Source: Mucilaginibacter celer (GTDB lineage Bacteria > Bacteroidota > Bacteroidia > Sphingobacteriales > Sphingobacteriaceae). From it: DNA of 64,000 nucleotides. Both the position numbers and the translations under genes were made by a program. Positions within the stretch are counted from its first letter, which is position 1. Every line of letters begins with the position of its first letter. The notes beneath the pieces were generated by a model. It saw only the letters and a program-made list of their open reading frames with translations. It made no database searches and was not told the origin of the DNA. Where the stretch lies: assembly GCF_003576455.2 (NCBI RefSeq), contig NZ_CP032869.1, forward strand, positions 5,084,001 to 5,148,000, written 5' to 3'. Of the stretch, positions 7,697 to 17,374 are shown piece by piece.

Positions 7697-9565
7697 ATGG
7701 ATAGTCAATCACTAAATATAACCGACGATTTAACAGAGAAATTAAGGGCAATTATTCCAGGTGCTTTTTCGGAGGGCAAATTAAATATTGATCAGCTAAA
7801 GCAACTTTTAGGAGAAGATGTTAATACCGACAATGAACGGTATCAATTAAACTGGGCCGGTAAAAGCGAGGCATTTAAAATGCTGCAATCACCATCAGCC
7901 TGCACTTTGATACCCGGAATGGATCAATCAGTAAACTGGAAAGATACCGAAAATATATTGATAGAGGGTGAAAACCTTGAAGTGCTGAAAGTGCTTCAGA
8001 AATCATATTACGGCAAAGTAAAAGCGATATGTATTGACCCTCCTTATAATACCGGCAATGATAGCTTTGTTTACCCCGACAAGTTTTCAGAAACCAAAGA
8101 AACGTACAGGAAAAAGATAAGGGATAAGGATGAAGACGGCTTCATGATAAAAGAGGGATTATTCCGTGCCAACAAAAAGGAAAACGGCCAGTTTCACTCA
8201 AATTGGTTATCGATGATGTTGCCCCGGCTTTTTTTGGCCAAAAACCTGCTTACCGACGATGGTGTCATCTTCATTAATATTGACGATACTGAACTGGCAA
8301 ATCTGAAAATTTTGATGGATGAAATTTTTGGTGAAGAAAATAAGGAAGCGATTATCACCTGGCGAAGAAGGCACAATCAACCCAATGATAAATCGAAAAT
8401 GGTATCCAAAGTGGCGGAATACATTTTGGTATACGCCAAAAATTCTGAAGCCCTAAAGCGAAAAGGTACATTTTACGGCATCCCGCTTTCAGAAGCAAGG
8501 CAGGATAGTTATACCAATCCGGATAATGACCCGCTTGGCCCCTGGGATTCGAAGCCGTGGAAGACCGGTTCCGGCCAGTCGGGTTCAAAATATACTATCA
8601 AAACACCAACGGGCAAGATCCTGAACGAAGAGTGGATGGGTGCCGAAACAACATACAGGCAACTGGTTGCCGAAGGAAGAATCTACTTTCCAGGCGGCGG
8701 CGACGGCTGGCCGCGTAAAAAATTTTACCTGAGCGAAAGAATGGAAGAGGGCCAGTGCGCGCATAATTTTTGGGGGCACCAGGATTTTGGAAGCAACCAG
8801 GAAGGATCGGCCGAACTGACGGCTATTTTTAATGGTAAAAATGTATTTGATAACCCCAAACCAACCCGGCTGTTAAAAGCGCTGATTAAAATCTCCACTT
8901 CAAAAAACGATCTTATATTGGATTTTTTTGGGGGATCGGGCTCAACTGCGCATGCTGTTTACGAGTTAAATAAGGAAGATGGGGCAAACCGCAAGTTTAT
9001 TCTTGTACAGCTTCCTGAAAAGATTAACGAGTTGGAAGAAGCCTATAAACTCGGTTTCAGAACAATTGCTGAAGTTACAAGGGCAAGATTAACAAAAGTG
9101 GCCCAATCAACAAATAACATGGCAGGCAAAGGGCCCGGGGGTAAAAACACATCTGCCGCGGGTTTTAGATTTTTCAAACTTTCTGATTCAAATTTTAAGA
9201 TCTGGCGGGGCGATTTTTTGAAAAGTGAAGAAGATATAGTGGAGCAGCTGCAGATGTTCAGCTCGTTAGAGAAAGAAAAATCAACAGGCGAAAATATGGC
9301 CTGGGAAATTGCAATAAAACAGGGCGAGCCCTTGTCTTCAACGCTGCAGGTCATTTCCGTTTCCGAAGATCAATTCTATTTCTTTCCTGAAAGAAACCTG
9401 ATAGTGGCAACCCAATCTATTACTGTACAGTCTGCAAAAGAAATTATCAGGCAGAAGCCGGCAATAATTATATGCCTGGATTCTATTTTTAAAAAGAACG
9501 ATAAAAACAAAACCAATATTCAGCTGCTGGTTGAAAATGAGGGCATAATATTTCATACAATTTGA
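7697..9565 (+). CDS. mod: Type III restriction-modification system methyltransferase (Mod)
   Basis: A 622-residue beta-class adenine methyltransferase. The catalytic motif IV CIDPPYNTGND is at about residues 112-122 and the S-adenosylmethionine-binding motif I, DFFGGSGSTAHA, follows at 409-420. The target-recognition region lies between them, as in Mod proteins. Length is normal for the family (about 600-680). The Mod subunit sets the recognition site, methylates host DNA and guides the Res helicase. It is the first gene of a three-gene operon; the next gene starts 7 bp after its stop. I see no simple-sequence repeat that would make it phase-variable. Confidence 0.92.
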   Translation: MDSQSLNITDDLTEKLRAIIPGAFSEGKLNIDQLKQLLGEDVNTDNERYQLNWAGKSEAFKMLQSPSACTLIPGMDQSVNWKDTENILIEGENLEVLKVLQKSYYGKVKAICIDPPYNTGNDSFVYPDKFSETKETYRKKIRDKDEDGFMIKEGLFRANKKENGQFHSNWLSMMLPRLFLAKNLLTDDGVIFINIDDTELANLKILMDEIFGEENKEAIITWRRRHNQPNDKSKMVSKVAEYILVYAKNSEALKRKGTFYGIPLSEARQDSYTNPDNDPLGPWDSKPWKTGSGQSGSKYTIKTPTGKILNEEWMGAETTYRQLVAEGRIYFPGGGDGWPRKKFYLSERMEEGQCAHNFWGHQDFGSNQEGSAELTAIFNGKNVFDNPKPTRLLKALIKISTSKNDLILDFFGGSGSTAHAVYELNKEDGANRKFILVQLPEKINELEEAYKLGFRTIAEVTRARLTKVAQSTNNMAGKGPGGKNTSAAGFRFFKLSDSNFKIWRGDFLKSEEDIVEQLQMFSSLEKEKSTGENMAWEIAIKQGEPLSSTLQVISVSEDQFYFFPERNLIVATQSITVQSAKEIIRQKPAIIICLDSIFKKNDKNKTNIQLLVENEGIIFHTI

Positions 9566-9572
9566 TAGCGAT

Positions 9573-10481
9573 ATGATTTTATCAATACCCGAAACCAGAG
9601 TTTGCGAAGGCAGGGAAACACGATACCCCGTTACAAACTTCAACCCCGTTTTATGGATCAAAACAGATAATGCAACCTATTCGGTTATCAATATCGATGG
9701 CTTTATCGTTACGGCCGAAAACGCGGTGAACGGCCTGTTCAAAAAGCTGGAATATCGTGAGGAAACACCGGATGAAGACATCACTTTAGAGAATATTACG
9801 CAGTTAATTTCTGAAAATGAGCTCCGGTTGATCATGCAGTTGTCAGGTGTTTTACAGTGCAGGTTTTTCACCTTTTTGTGGCCCGAAAATTATCCAATCG
9901 GTTATGATCCGGCCGACGAGATCATTCACTCTTTTTCTTTCGCAGATACCGAAACAGGTGTAACAATCGCTACACATAAAAAATTAAACCTCAGCGCAAT
10001 GCAGGAGGGCATCAAGCGTTTAAGGCGCCGAAGCTTTGATAGACCTAAAAATATGAAAGCTGCTACTTCAAATTTGGAGTGCTACCTTGCTAACGAAACC
10101 CAAAATCCATGGCCCGGGGATATTGATGCCATGATATATAGCCATGCTACCGGCCGCTTTGAAGCCATAATTGAGTTTAAAACCCATAACGCAGACAAAC
10201 CCATAGAAAATGAAGCATTTGGAAACTATCCCGAAGATTGGAGACGGTTTGATGTATTATTTGATCTTGTTGACAACTTTGATGCGAGATTAGGCTACAG
10301 GCCCAAATTGCTTTTTATAGTATGGGGCACCAACGGAACCAGCGCCAACCATGCAAACATAAAAATTGACCTGATTGAACGCGGCCGGGTTATAAACACG
10401 TTGCTCTTTCCGAGGCCTCCCTACAATGTTTTTTCTGACGGATTATTTAATTTCTTAATGCAAATTATAAATGCAGCTTAA
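9573..10481 (+). CDS. PD-(D/E)XK nuclease-like protein between mod and res
   Basis: A 302-residue protein I cannot assign to a named family. It has no signal or membrane segment. Residues 169-203 resemble the core of the PD-(D/E)XK nuclease fold: helix glutamate E169 (NLECYL), D185 in GDIDAMIY, then E201-F-K203 in AIIEFKTHN on a hydrophobic strand. The N-terminal half has no clear motif. It lies 7 bp after mod and overlaps the start of res by 11 bp, so it is translated with them. Ordinary type III systems have only mod and res, and Res carries its own nuclease domain. This gene may add a second nuclease, a specificity or regulatory subunit, or an inactive scaffold. Confidence 0.6.
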   Translation: MILSIPETRVCEGRETRYPVTNFNPVLWIKTDNATYSVINIDGFIVTAENAVNGLFKKLEYREETPDEDITLENITQLISENELRLIMQLSGVLQCRFFTFLWPENYPIGYDPADEIIHSFSFADTETGVTIATHKKLNLSAMQEGIKRLRRRSFDRPKNMKAATSNLECYLANETQNPWPGDIDAMIYSHATGRFEAIIEFKTHNADKPIENEAFGNYPEDWRRFDVLFDLVDNFDARLGYRPKLLFIVWGTNGTSANHANIKIDLIERGRVINTLLFPRPPYNVFSDGLFNFLMQIINAA

Positions 10482-13230
10482 ATTTGATAAAAATCAGGCT
10501 TATCAGCTCGAAGCAATTCAATCGGTTATTGATTTGTTTGAAGGACAGCATTTAAACAGCGCAGATTTTCAATTTTCATATACCTCATCCCAAAGCGGCA
10601 GCATAAAATTTACAGAAACTGGCATCGGCAATAATCTCAGCTTATCAGAAAATGAGATATTAGTGAACCTTAATAAGGTGCAGGCGGCCAACAAACTAAA
10701 AAACGACGAAATGTCTGCAGCTCTCGAAAAGCTATGGTACAACGAAATACCTGAAAATAAAAACAGCGCTGAAAAATCCGTCATAGCAGCCAACTTTCCG
10801 AATTTTTCTGTTGAAATGGAAACAGGCACGGGTAAAACATACGTTTACCTGCGCAGCATTTATGAGTTGAATAAAGTTTATGGCTTTAAAAAGTTTGTAA
10901 TTGTAGTTCCGTCGGTTGCTGTTCGCGAAGGTGTATTGAAAAGCCTTTCTATAACATTTAATCATTTTCAGGAAATTTATGAAAAGCAACCTGCCGAATT
11001 TAAGGTGTATGATGCTGCACGCCTCACAGAATTGGGCAGCTTCGCAAAAAGCAATACTATTCAGATCCTGGTTATCAATATCGACAGCTTTGCAAAAGAT
11101 GCAAATGTGATTAACCAGATTAGGGAAACCGGCATAAAACCTATCCAATATATCCAACACGCTAACCCTGTTGTGATTATAGACGAGCCTCAGAATATGG
11201 AAACGGATCTTCGCAAAAAGGCTATAGCTAATTTAAATCCCTTGTTTACGTTGCGATACTCGGCCACGCATAAAAATTTTTATAACCTCATCTACAAATT
11301 AGACCCTGTAAAAGCTTACGACTTAGGACTGGTTAAACAAATAGAGGTTGACTCCGTGCTTACCAGAAACGACAATACGGGCGCTTTTGTCAGTGTCGAC
11401 GGTTTTAACTTGGCTAAACAATCGGTTACTGCCAGGATTACCATTTTTATGAATGAAAAATCCGGTGCGGTGAAAAAACAAGTCATCGCTAAAACAGGCG
11501 ATGACCTGTACTCCCTTTCGAAAGGTTGGGACAGCTATAAAGACGGATATATTATAAACGAGTTAGATACAGAAAGCGGTTATGTTGAATTTTCGGGAGG
11601 TAACCTTGTTTATCGCGGAGAAGCTACCGGTGTCCTTACGGATCAGATTCTGAAAGAAATGATTGACGCAACCGTGGAAAACCATTTCAAAAAAGAAAAA
11701 GAGTTTGAGCGCCACGGAATTAAAGTTTTATCCGTTTTTTTTGTCGACCGCGTGGTTAATTACCGTAGCTATGATGAAAAGGGCAACCCCAAAGCAGGAA
11801 AATTTGCCTTGTGGTTTGAGGAAAGCTTCGAAAAATGGCGAAATATGCCCGCATATCGCGGAATGTATCCTTACACGGCGCATGAAGTTCATGATGGATA
11901 TTTTAGCCAGGACAAAGGAAAATTCAAGGACTCGAAAGAAGGAAAAAGTTCAAAGGCAGATGATGATACCTTTAAGCTAATAATGCAGGATAAGGAACGG
12001 CTGCTTGATATAAAAACTCCTTTAAGATTTATTTTCAGCCATTCTGCCCTTCGCGAAGGGTGGGATAATCCAAACGTGTTCCAGATCTGTACGTTGAATG
12101 AAACAAAATCTGAATTTAAAAAACGCCAGGAAATAGGCCGCGGGCTTAGGCTTTGTGTTAACCAGAATGGCGAACGTATTTCAGAGCGCTCCATCAACCG
12201 GCTTACGGTTATTGCCAATGAATCGTACGAGGCATTTTCAAAAGCGCTGCAATCGGAAATTGAGGAAGATACGGGAGTAAAATTTGAAGGGCGAATTAAA
12301 AATGCACGACTACGGAAAAAAGTACAGCTAAAAAACAAATGGCTTGACGATGCCCTGTTTCTGGAACTGTGGGATAAGCTCAGATCCCGTACCGAATATA
12401 AGGTTGATTATAAAACAGACGATCTTGTAAACAATTGCATAACGGCCTTACAAAATATGCCTGTTATTGATAAGCCTGTTATTTACAGGGAAAGAAATGC
12501 TGCAAAGTTTATCAGAAATAAAGAAGGTGAACTGATAGCACTGGGTGGAGAGCAGAGGGGCTCGAAAGAAAAAATAATTAAAGACGTTAATCATGACATC
12601 CCCGATTTTGTGGCCTATATTCAATCCAAAACCGAACTAACCAGGGATACTATTAACCGGATCATTTTATCGTGCGGGCGATTGGGCGAAATTTTTAATA
12701 ATCCGCAATTATTTATGGATTCGGTGGTAAAAATTATCCGTGATGAATTTGACAGGATTAAAATCAATGGTATCGAATATCAAAAGATTGCAGGCGGGGC
12801 CTATGAAATGAAATTATTCGAATCGGCAGAGATTGATCAATACCTGGATAATCTTGTTGAAGTAAAAAATCAAAACAAAACACTTTACAACTATATTGTG
12901 ATTGATTCGCTGAGCGGTCCTGAAAAGAAATTTGCTGAAGATTGCCAAAACAGGGATGATATTTTGTTTTATGTAAAACTTCCTTCAAAATTCAGGATTA
13001 CAACGCCCATCGGTCCATACAATCCTGATTGGGCACTGATAAAAAGAGAAGAAGGTGAAGAAACCAAAATATATTTTGTTGCCGAAACTAAGGATGCAAA
13101 GGCATCTGCCGACAGATCCCTGCTAAGGGATACTGAACGACGTAAAATTCAGTGTGCAGAAAAGCATTTTTCGGTAATTAACGATGTTCACTATCGCGTT
13201 GTTGGCGCAGTTAGTGATTTAAAAATATAG
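10471..13230 (+). CDS. res: Type III restriction enzyme Res subunit (helicase-nuclease)
   Basis: A 919-residue superfamily 2 DNA translocase with a C-terminal nuclease. Walker A METGTGKT is at about residues 115-122, motif II VIIDEPQ near 236-241 and motif III LRYSATH near 265. Motifs V and VI appear as SALREGWDNPN and QEIGRGLRL. The endonuclease motif is NPDWALI near 851 followed by VAETK near 870-874, a complete PD-(D/E)XK set. With Mod it would cut unmethylated DNA after ATP-driven movement. Its start overlaps the preceding gene by 11 bp. All motifs are intact, so the system looks functional. Confidence 0.92.
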   Translation: MQLKFDKNQAYQLEAIQSVIDLFEGQHLNSADFQFSYTSSQSGSIKFTETGIGNNLSLSENEILVNLNKVQAANKLKNDEMSAALEKLWYNEIPENKNSAEKSVIAANFPNFSVEMETGTGKTYVYLRSIYELNKVYGFKKFVIVVPSVAVREGVLKSLSITFNHFQEIYEKQPAEFKVYDAARLTELGSFAKSNTIQILVINIDSFAKDANVINQIRETGIKPIQYIQHANPVVIIDEPQNMETDLRKKAIANLNPLFTLRYSATHKNFYNLIYKLDPVKAYDLGLVKQIEVDSVLTRNDNTGAFVSVDGFNLAKQSVTARITIFMNEKSGAVKKQVIAKTGDDLYSLSKGWDSYKDGYIINELDTESGYVEFSGGNLVYRGEATGVLTDQILKEMIDATVENHFKKEKEFERHGIKVLSVFFVDRVVNYRSYDEKGNPKAGKFALWFEESFEKWRNMPAYRGMYPYTAHEVHDGYFSQDKGKFKDSKEGKSSKADDDTFKLIMQDKERLLDIKTPLRFIFSHSALREGWDNPNVFQICTLNETKSEFKKRQEIGRGLRLCVNQNGERISERSINRLTVIANESYEAFSKALQSEIEEDTGVKFEGRIKNARLRKKVQLKNKWLDDALFLELWDKLRSRTEYKVDYKTDDLVNNCITALQNMPVIDKPVIYRERNAAKFIRNKEGELIALGGEQRGSKEKIIKDVNHDIPDFVAYIQSKTELTRDTINRIILSCGRLGEIFNNPQLFMDSVVKIIRDEFDRIKINGIEYQKIAGGAYEMKLFESAEIDQYLDNLVEVKNQNKTLYNYIVIDSLSGPEKKFAEDCQNRDDILFYVKLPSKFRITTPIGPYNPDWALIKREEGEETKIYFVAETKDAKASADRSLLRDTERRKIQCAEKHFSVINDVHYRVVGAVSDLKI

Positions 13231-13296
13231 TTTAAAAAGCTTTTTACTTCGATTAGCATAGCCATCAACCTAAGCAAAAGCGGTGGAATTGTGCGA

Positions 13297-13406
13297 TTCC
13301 CCTCTTGAGAGGGGTGGAGGGGTGTGTTACGCTACTTGTGATTATCGCTCGTATAACACACCCCGGCTCCCGCTCTTTCCCATCGCGCCCCCTCTCAAGA
13401 GGGGAA
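13297..13406. repeat. Nested palindromic repeat (copy 1)
   Basis: The outer arm TTCCCCTCTTGAGAGGGG (13297-13314) has an exact 18-bp reverse complement at 13389-13406. Inside it, GGGGTGTGTTA (13319-13329) pairs with 13354-13364. Each outer arm is also self-complementary. A related element lies at 63036-63153. It has the look of a dispersed intergenic palindrome family. Here it separates the res gene from a convergent gene. Confidence 0.75.
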
Positions 13407-13494
13407 CTTAAAAGCCCGTTTCTTAACTTGTCGCTATGCGTCGATTAGGAGCCGTTAAATATTCAGGCGATTTTCAATATACATACCAAAATAA

Positions 13495-13532
13495 AAAAAG
13501 GCCGATCATGATCTATGATACGGCCTCTTTTT
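13495..13532 (-). terminator. Terminator after the LTxxQ-like gene
   Basis: AGGCCG (13499-13504) pairs with CGGCCT (13521-13526), with an inner imperfect ATCAT/ATGAT stem. On the minus strand the hairpin is followed by a run of T, 17 bp after the stop codon at 13549. Confidence 0.65.
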
Positions 13533-13548
13533 ATAATTTATTAAAACC

Positions 13549-13914
13549 TTATTGCCCGGCGCTCCAGCCATCGCCCCAGCCGCTTCCGCCTGCGGTTTTA
13601 TCGCTTTTCAGCAATTTATCGTATTCGGCGCTTTGGGTTTTGGTTAAAACTGCTTTTATTTTGCTGATAGTTTCGGTACGCAGTGGTTTTATAGCAGTAA
13701 GCATTTTGGTGTTATCGCCATGGTGCGCAGCCTTGATCTTATCAAACTTTGCCGACGATTCGGTGTAAATAGCTGCTATTTTAGTTGTTTGCGCATCGGT
13801 AAGCTTTAACTGCTTTTGCAGGCCTTTTGCCTTATCGGCGGCTGTTTTAGTTTGTGCTGTGGCAACTGTTGCTATCCCGATAAACAGGAAACACATTAAC
13901 AGGATTTTTTTCAT
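13549..13914 (-). CDS. Small secreted LTxxQ-like periplasmic protein
   Basis: A 121-residue exported protein with a clear signal peptide (cleavage likely after ATVATA near residue 20). The mature part is helical and lysine-rich, with LTDAQTTKIAAIY resembling the LTxxQ motif of Spy/CpxP-like chaperones, and ends in a glycine/tryptophan-rich tail (GGSGWGDGWSAGQ). By analogy it could bind unfolded or metal-stressed proteins, but the single motif makes this weak. It follows the ASPIC/UnbV gene on the same strand after 46 bp and may share its transcript. Confidence 0.65.
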   Translation of the reverse strand: MKKILLMCFLFIGIATVATAQTKTAADKAKGLQKQLKLTDAQTTKIAAIYTESSAKFDKIKAAHHGDNTKMLTAIKPLRTETISKIKAVLTKTQSAEYDKLLKSDKTAGGSGWGDGWSAGQ

Positions 13915-13960
13915 CGTTGATTTAATTTAGCGTATTGGGTATATATAAAGTGATATTAAA

Positions 13961-16186
13961 TTATTGGTTATTACTGGCAGTCATCGGCATACACATCAGC
14001 CCTTGCTTGTTTATAAATGTAAGCTTTTTTAATTGTATAACCTTATAACTGTCAACACCTTCGGTAACAGATAAAAACCGGCCGGGCAAAATATTTTTAA
14101 AATGTTGAATTGTACCGCTGCCGGCCCATTTTATTTCAATATCATCTATCTTTTGCGCTTTGCCTATCCCTATTTCCTGCCTTAAAGGCGATGAACCAAA
14201 ACTACCGCCCGAATTTACCGTTTTATAAACACTCCTTTTTGCGCCATTTTCGGTAAAAGTGAGTTTTATTAGGCTGCCTATCGCCGCTCTGTTGGCTTTA
14301 ACACCCTCAAGCTTAAGGCTTATCCAGTTATTATCATTCCCCGGATTCAAATATAACGAACTCGCGTATGAATCGCCTATATAAGCACCGCCCATTTGGG
14401 CAAAAACATCCTGGTAACCACAGTTTCTAAAATCGGCAAAAGCCACGCCGTGCCCTTTCTGCAGGTTACCTGTGCGCGATGATGAAGTAATATCAATAAA
14501 CCGCTTACCGCCGGCATTTTTAAAAAACTTATTAGGCACCAACGATTTAAAATCCGGATTACCGGTACCAAAGTACATATCCAGGTAGCCGTCATTATCC
14601 ATATCGCCAAAATTACCGCCCATACTGTACACCACCTTGTCCAGCCCGGCTTGTTTGGTAACATCGGTAAATGTACCGTTGTGATTGTTGTGGTATAAAA
14701 TAATATTACCTGCATTTGGAACCGGTTTACCTAACGCTTCCGCTGCACTGTAGTAGCTTAAGGCATGCTCAAACTGGTAATCGCTCACTTCAATATCCTG
14801 CCATCCATCGTTATCATAATCAAAAAACCAGGTAGTAAAGCTACGTTCGTTATTATCGATGCCTGCTTTTATGGTAACATCTTCAAAATCAACCTGCCCG
14901 TCTGGCTTGCTTATATTATGCAACAAATGCTTGCGGCCATCCATCGTCGAAATAAATACATCCTGTTTGCCGTCATTATCATAATCAGCGGCGGTAACAC
15001 CTTTTACAAAAGCTGTGATATCGCAATGCGCTTTAGCGGCAATGTTGGTGAACGAGCCATTGCAGTTGTTAATAAACAACATACAGCTTGATAAATTACC
15101 GTTAGGAGCGCTGGTGATACTTTCTGTGCCAATAAAAACATCCAGCCATCCATCATTATTAAAATCGGCCCACACGGCCGCCTGTGTGGGGTGAAAAAAC
15201 AATAACCCTGCAGGGATGGTAACATCGGTAAAAGTGCCGTCGCCATTGTTTTTCAGTAATGAGCTTGGCTGGTTGCCAAAACCCTTGGTTAGCCAGGCAC
15301 CGCGCAATACAAAAATATCAGGCAGGCCGTCATTGTTATAATCTGTTTGCTGTATGTTAAGGCCGCCGGTTATGCCTGTCAACCCGCTATGTTCGGTACA
15401 ATCGGTAAAAGTGCCGTCTTTGTTGTTTTCAAAGTAGTGCATGGGGTCGCTCAAATCCCAGCCCGATGTTACGATATCCAGATAACCGTCGTTATTAAAA
15501 TCATCGGTGATAACGCCGCCCGCCCTGCCGTTAATGTTGAGGCCCAGGCTGGGTGCTATATCAATAAACGGTTTTGTATAAACGGCACTATCCCTGTTTA
15601 AATTAGGGATGAGGAATTGTGTGGGAACTTTTTGGGGATAATCGCCCAAAGTCATGTAAGCAATATTGAGCAACCACCTCGATTCCAGATCTTCAGGGTG
15701 CATTTTCAGTACTTCCTGGTAAATATCAATAGCGGTTTTTGAGCCTGTTCTGATCTTGTGCACACCATCATCCTTAATAGGAAAAATGCACGATGAGCCC
15801 GTATGGTTAAGCATGCAGTTGGTACGCTCGCCAAGGCGCATATAAGCGATACCGATATCAGGCATCATCTGATCGAGCGACATCGGATCAAACTGCCCTA
15901 TCAGTTTTTGGTAGGTATTTACCGCTTGCTGTTCGCGTCCTGCTTTCAGCAACAAGGATGCTTGTTCTGTGTATATATATGGCCTTTGACCGTCTTTTCC
16001 GAGCTTTAGTAATGAGTCGCAATAGGCAAGCTTCCGTTCTTCTTTAAACGGGTGCGAAATGGTAAAACTTTGTTTATTAAGTTTCTGCAAAATGTCAACC
16101 ATCTCCTGGTGAGATGAATCCTGGCAGGATATCATCGGCGATAAACCCAAAAAACAACCTGCAGCAATAAAAATTTTATTTTTCAT
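13961..16186 (-). CDS. TPR / FG-GAP (VCBS) repeat lipoprotein with ASPIC/UnbV domain
   Basis: A 741-residue predicted outer-membrane lipoprotein (lipobox LSPMISC, acyl cysteine C21). Residues 30-200 contain TPR-like helices. Residues 210-620 hold a beta-propeller of FG-GAP/VCBS repeats with calcium-binding-like DxDxDG loops, such as DDFNNDGYLDIV, ADFNNDGWLDVF and GDMDNDGYLDMY. The C-terminal 90 residues match the ASPIC/UnbV domain, with ALYGS-like GSLIKL and the phrase GSFGSSPLRQEIGIG. Such proteins are surface-exposed and often sit beside TonB receptors, but no biochemical role is settled. It is the last large gene of the AhpD/TonB operon. Confidence 0.85.
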   Translation of the reverse strand: MKNKIFIAAGCFLGLSPMISCQDSSHQEMVDILQKLNKQSFTISHPFKEERKLAYCDSLLKLGKDGQRPYIYTEQASLLLKAGREQQAVNTYQKLIGQFDPMSLDQMMPDIGIAYMRLGERTNCMLNHTGSSCIFPIKDDGVHKIRTGSKTAIDIYQEVLKMHPEDLESRWLLNIAYMTLGDYPQKVPTQFLIPNLNRDSAVYTKPFIDIAPSLGLNINGRAGGVITDDFNNDGYLDIVTSGWDLSDPMHYFENNKDGTFTDCTEHSGLTGITGGLNIQQTDYNNDGLPDIFVLRGAWLTKGFGNQPSSLLKNNGDGTFTDVTIPAGLLFFHPTQAAVWADFNNDGWLDVFIGTESITSAPNGNLSSCMLFINNCNGSFTNIAAKAHCDITAFVKGVTAADYDNDGKQDVFISTMDGRKHLLHNISKPDGQVDFEDVTIKAGIDNNERSFTTWFFDYDNDGWQDIEVSDYQFEHALSYYSAAEALGKPVPNAGNIILYHNNHNGTFTDVTKQAGLDKVVYSMGGNFGDMDNDGYLDMYFGTGNPDFKSLVPNKFFKNAGGKRFIDITSSSRTGNLQKGHGVAFADFRNCGYQDVFAQMGGAYIGDSYASSLYLNPGNDNNWISLKLEGVKANRAAIGSLIKLTFTENGAKRSVYKTVNSGGSFGSSPLRQEIGIGKAQKIDDIEIKWAGSGTIQHFKNILPGRFLSVTEGVDSYKVIQLKKLTFINKQGLMCMPMTASNNQ

Positions 16187-16258
16187 AACTATTATAGATG
16201 TAGTATACCTACAATCCCGCCCTGGTCCGATCAGGCTGCAAGGCGGGACTGTAAGTCT

Positions 16259-16798
16259 TTAATATTTCCCGTACCCAACATGTGCCATCCGCTCGCCCAT
16301 TTCCAAATAGGCTTCATTCGGTTCGGGTGCCCAGGTGCCAAGGCCGTCCACATAGCGGTTAAACATGCAAAATGCAGCAGCTATCAAAACCGTATCGTGA
16401 ATCTCCGCATCGGTTGCCCCTTCTTCGCGGGCTGCTGCGATATCATCGTCGGTTACATTTTTGCCATTGCGCTGCACCTGGTGGGCTATATGCAATAGCG
16501 TTCTTAGCTTATCAGATACAGGTGTATTCGGCAAACCCGCTTTGATATCATCGATAAGATTGATACCGCTTTTCAGGTGCGCCACGGCGGCGGCGGCGTG
16601 CGAGGTATGGCAAAAGTGGCATTGGTTCCAGTAGGATACCGAAGCTGCTATAATTTCCCTTTCGCCGCTGGTTAAGGTTGATGGGCCGCGAAGTAAAGTT
16701 TCGGCAAGGTCAAGCAGCGGGCGGGCGGTTTCCGGCCGGTAATTTAGCAGGCCAACAATGCCCGGTAGTTCTTCGTTATTTAATTTAATGTGTGCCAT
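16259..16798 (-). CDS. AhpD-like / carboxymuconolactone decarboxylase family protein (copy 3)
   Basis: A 179-residue all-helical protein of the peroxidase-related AhpD superfamily. The redox motif CHFCHTSH (CxxCxxxH) is present, followed by the conserved FCMFNRYVDGLGTW near the C-terminus. In AhpD these cysteines form a reducible disulfide used in peroxide reduction. It is 28 bp downstream of a close paralogue and 72 bp upstream of the ASPIC/UnbV gene. No signal peptide is visible, so it should be cytoplasmic. The substrate is unknown. Confidence 0.82.
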   Translation of the reverse strand: MAHIKLNNEELPGIVGLLNYRPETARPLLDLAETLLRGPSTLTSGEREIIAASVSYWNQCHFCHTSHAAAAVAHLKSGINLIDDIKAGLPNTPVSDKLRTLLHIAHQVQRNGKNVTDDDIAAAREEGATDAEIHDTVLIAAAFCMFNRYVDGLGTWAPEPNEAYLEMGERMAHVGYGKY

Positions 16799-16826
16799 GA
16801 TTTGTATGGTTTATGAGTTTTTTGAT

Positions 16827-17372
16827 TTATTTAAATACGCTTGATTGATACCCGTCGAGAGCCCTCTGCGGCGCCCTGTCAACATAAAACTGCCTGTTTT
16901 GCGGTGACCAGGTACCCAGCCCATCCACATAGCGGTTAAACATGCAAAATGAGGCTGCTATCAGCACGGTATCGTGCAGTTCGGTATCGGTTGCGCCTTC
17001 GGCCCTGGCTGCTTCAATTTGTTCGGGCGTTACGTGCCTGCCGCTTTTTTGCACACTGGCGGCAATAGCCAGCAGGGTTTTCATTTTGGGGGATAGATCG
17101 GCATGCTGCATATCAGCTTTGATGGCATCTATCTGATCGATGTTGCAATCAAGATAATGACCGGCCAATGCGCCGTGAACATTCTGGCAGAAGAAACAAT
17201 CATTAAGATAGGATACATAGGTTGCTATCAGTTCGCGCTCACCCCGGCTCAGGGAATTATCGCCCCTTAATAAAACCTCGGCAAGGGCATTCAAAGGCTT
17301 CTCAGTTTCGGGGCGGTAAGCCATCAGGCCCCTGATGCCGGGTAAATCATTATTCAGTTCGATGTGTGCCAT
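16827..17372 (-). CDS. AhpD-like / carboxymuconolactone decarboxylase family protein (copy 2)
   Basis: This 181-residue paralogue of the flanking AhpD-like gene carries the motif CFFCQNVH (CxxCxxxH) and FCMFNRYVDGLGTW. Its start (MAHIELNND) is almost the same as that of the 16259 gene (MAHIKLNNE), so the pair probably arose by tandem duplication. Its start lies 2 bp after the MFS stop, consistent with translational coupling. Its function is likely redox chemistry on the compound brought in by the neighbouring transporters; this is inferred from context only. Confidence 0.82.
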   Translation of the reverse strand: MAHIELNNDLPGIRGLMAYRPETEKPLNALAEVLLRGDNSLSRGERELIATYVSYLNDCFFCQNVHGALAGHYLDCNIDQIDAIKADMQHADLSPKMKTLLAIAASVQKSGRHVTPEQIEAARAEGATDTELHDTVLIAASFCMFNRYVDGLGTWSPQNRQFYVDRAPQRALDGYQSSVFK

Positions 17373-17374
17373 AA

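Noticed and set aside
7697..9565. Phase-variable mod gene
   Set aside because: Many type III mod genes carry simple-sequence repeats; I see no homopolymer or tandem repeat tract able to shift the frame.
16259..17372. Canonical AhpC/AhpD peroxidase system
   Set aside because: No AhpC, lipoamide dehydrogenase or lipoyl protein gene is present nearby; the AhpD-like proteins belong to a transport operon instead.
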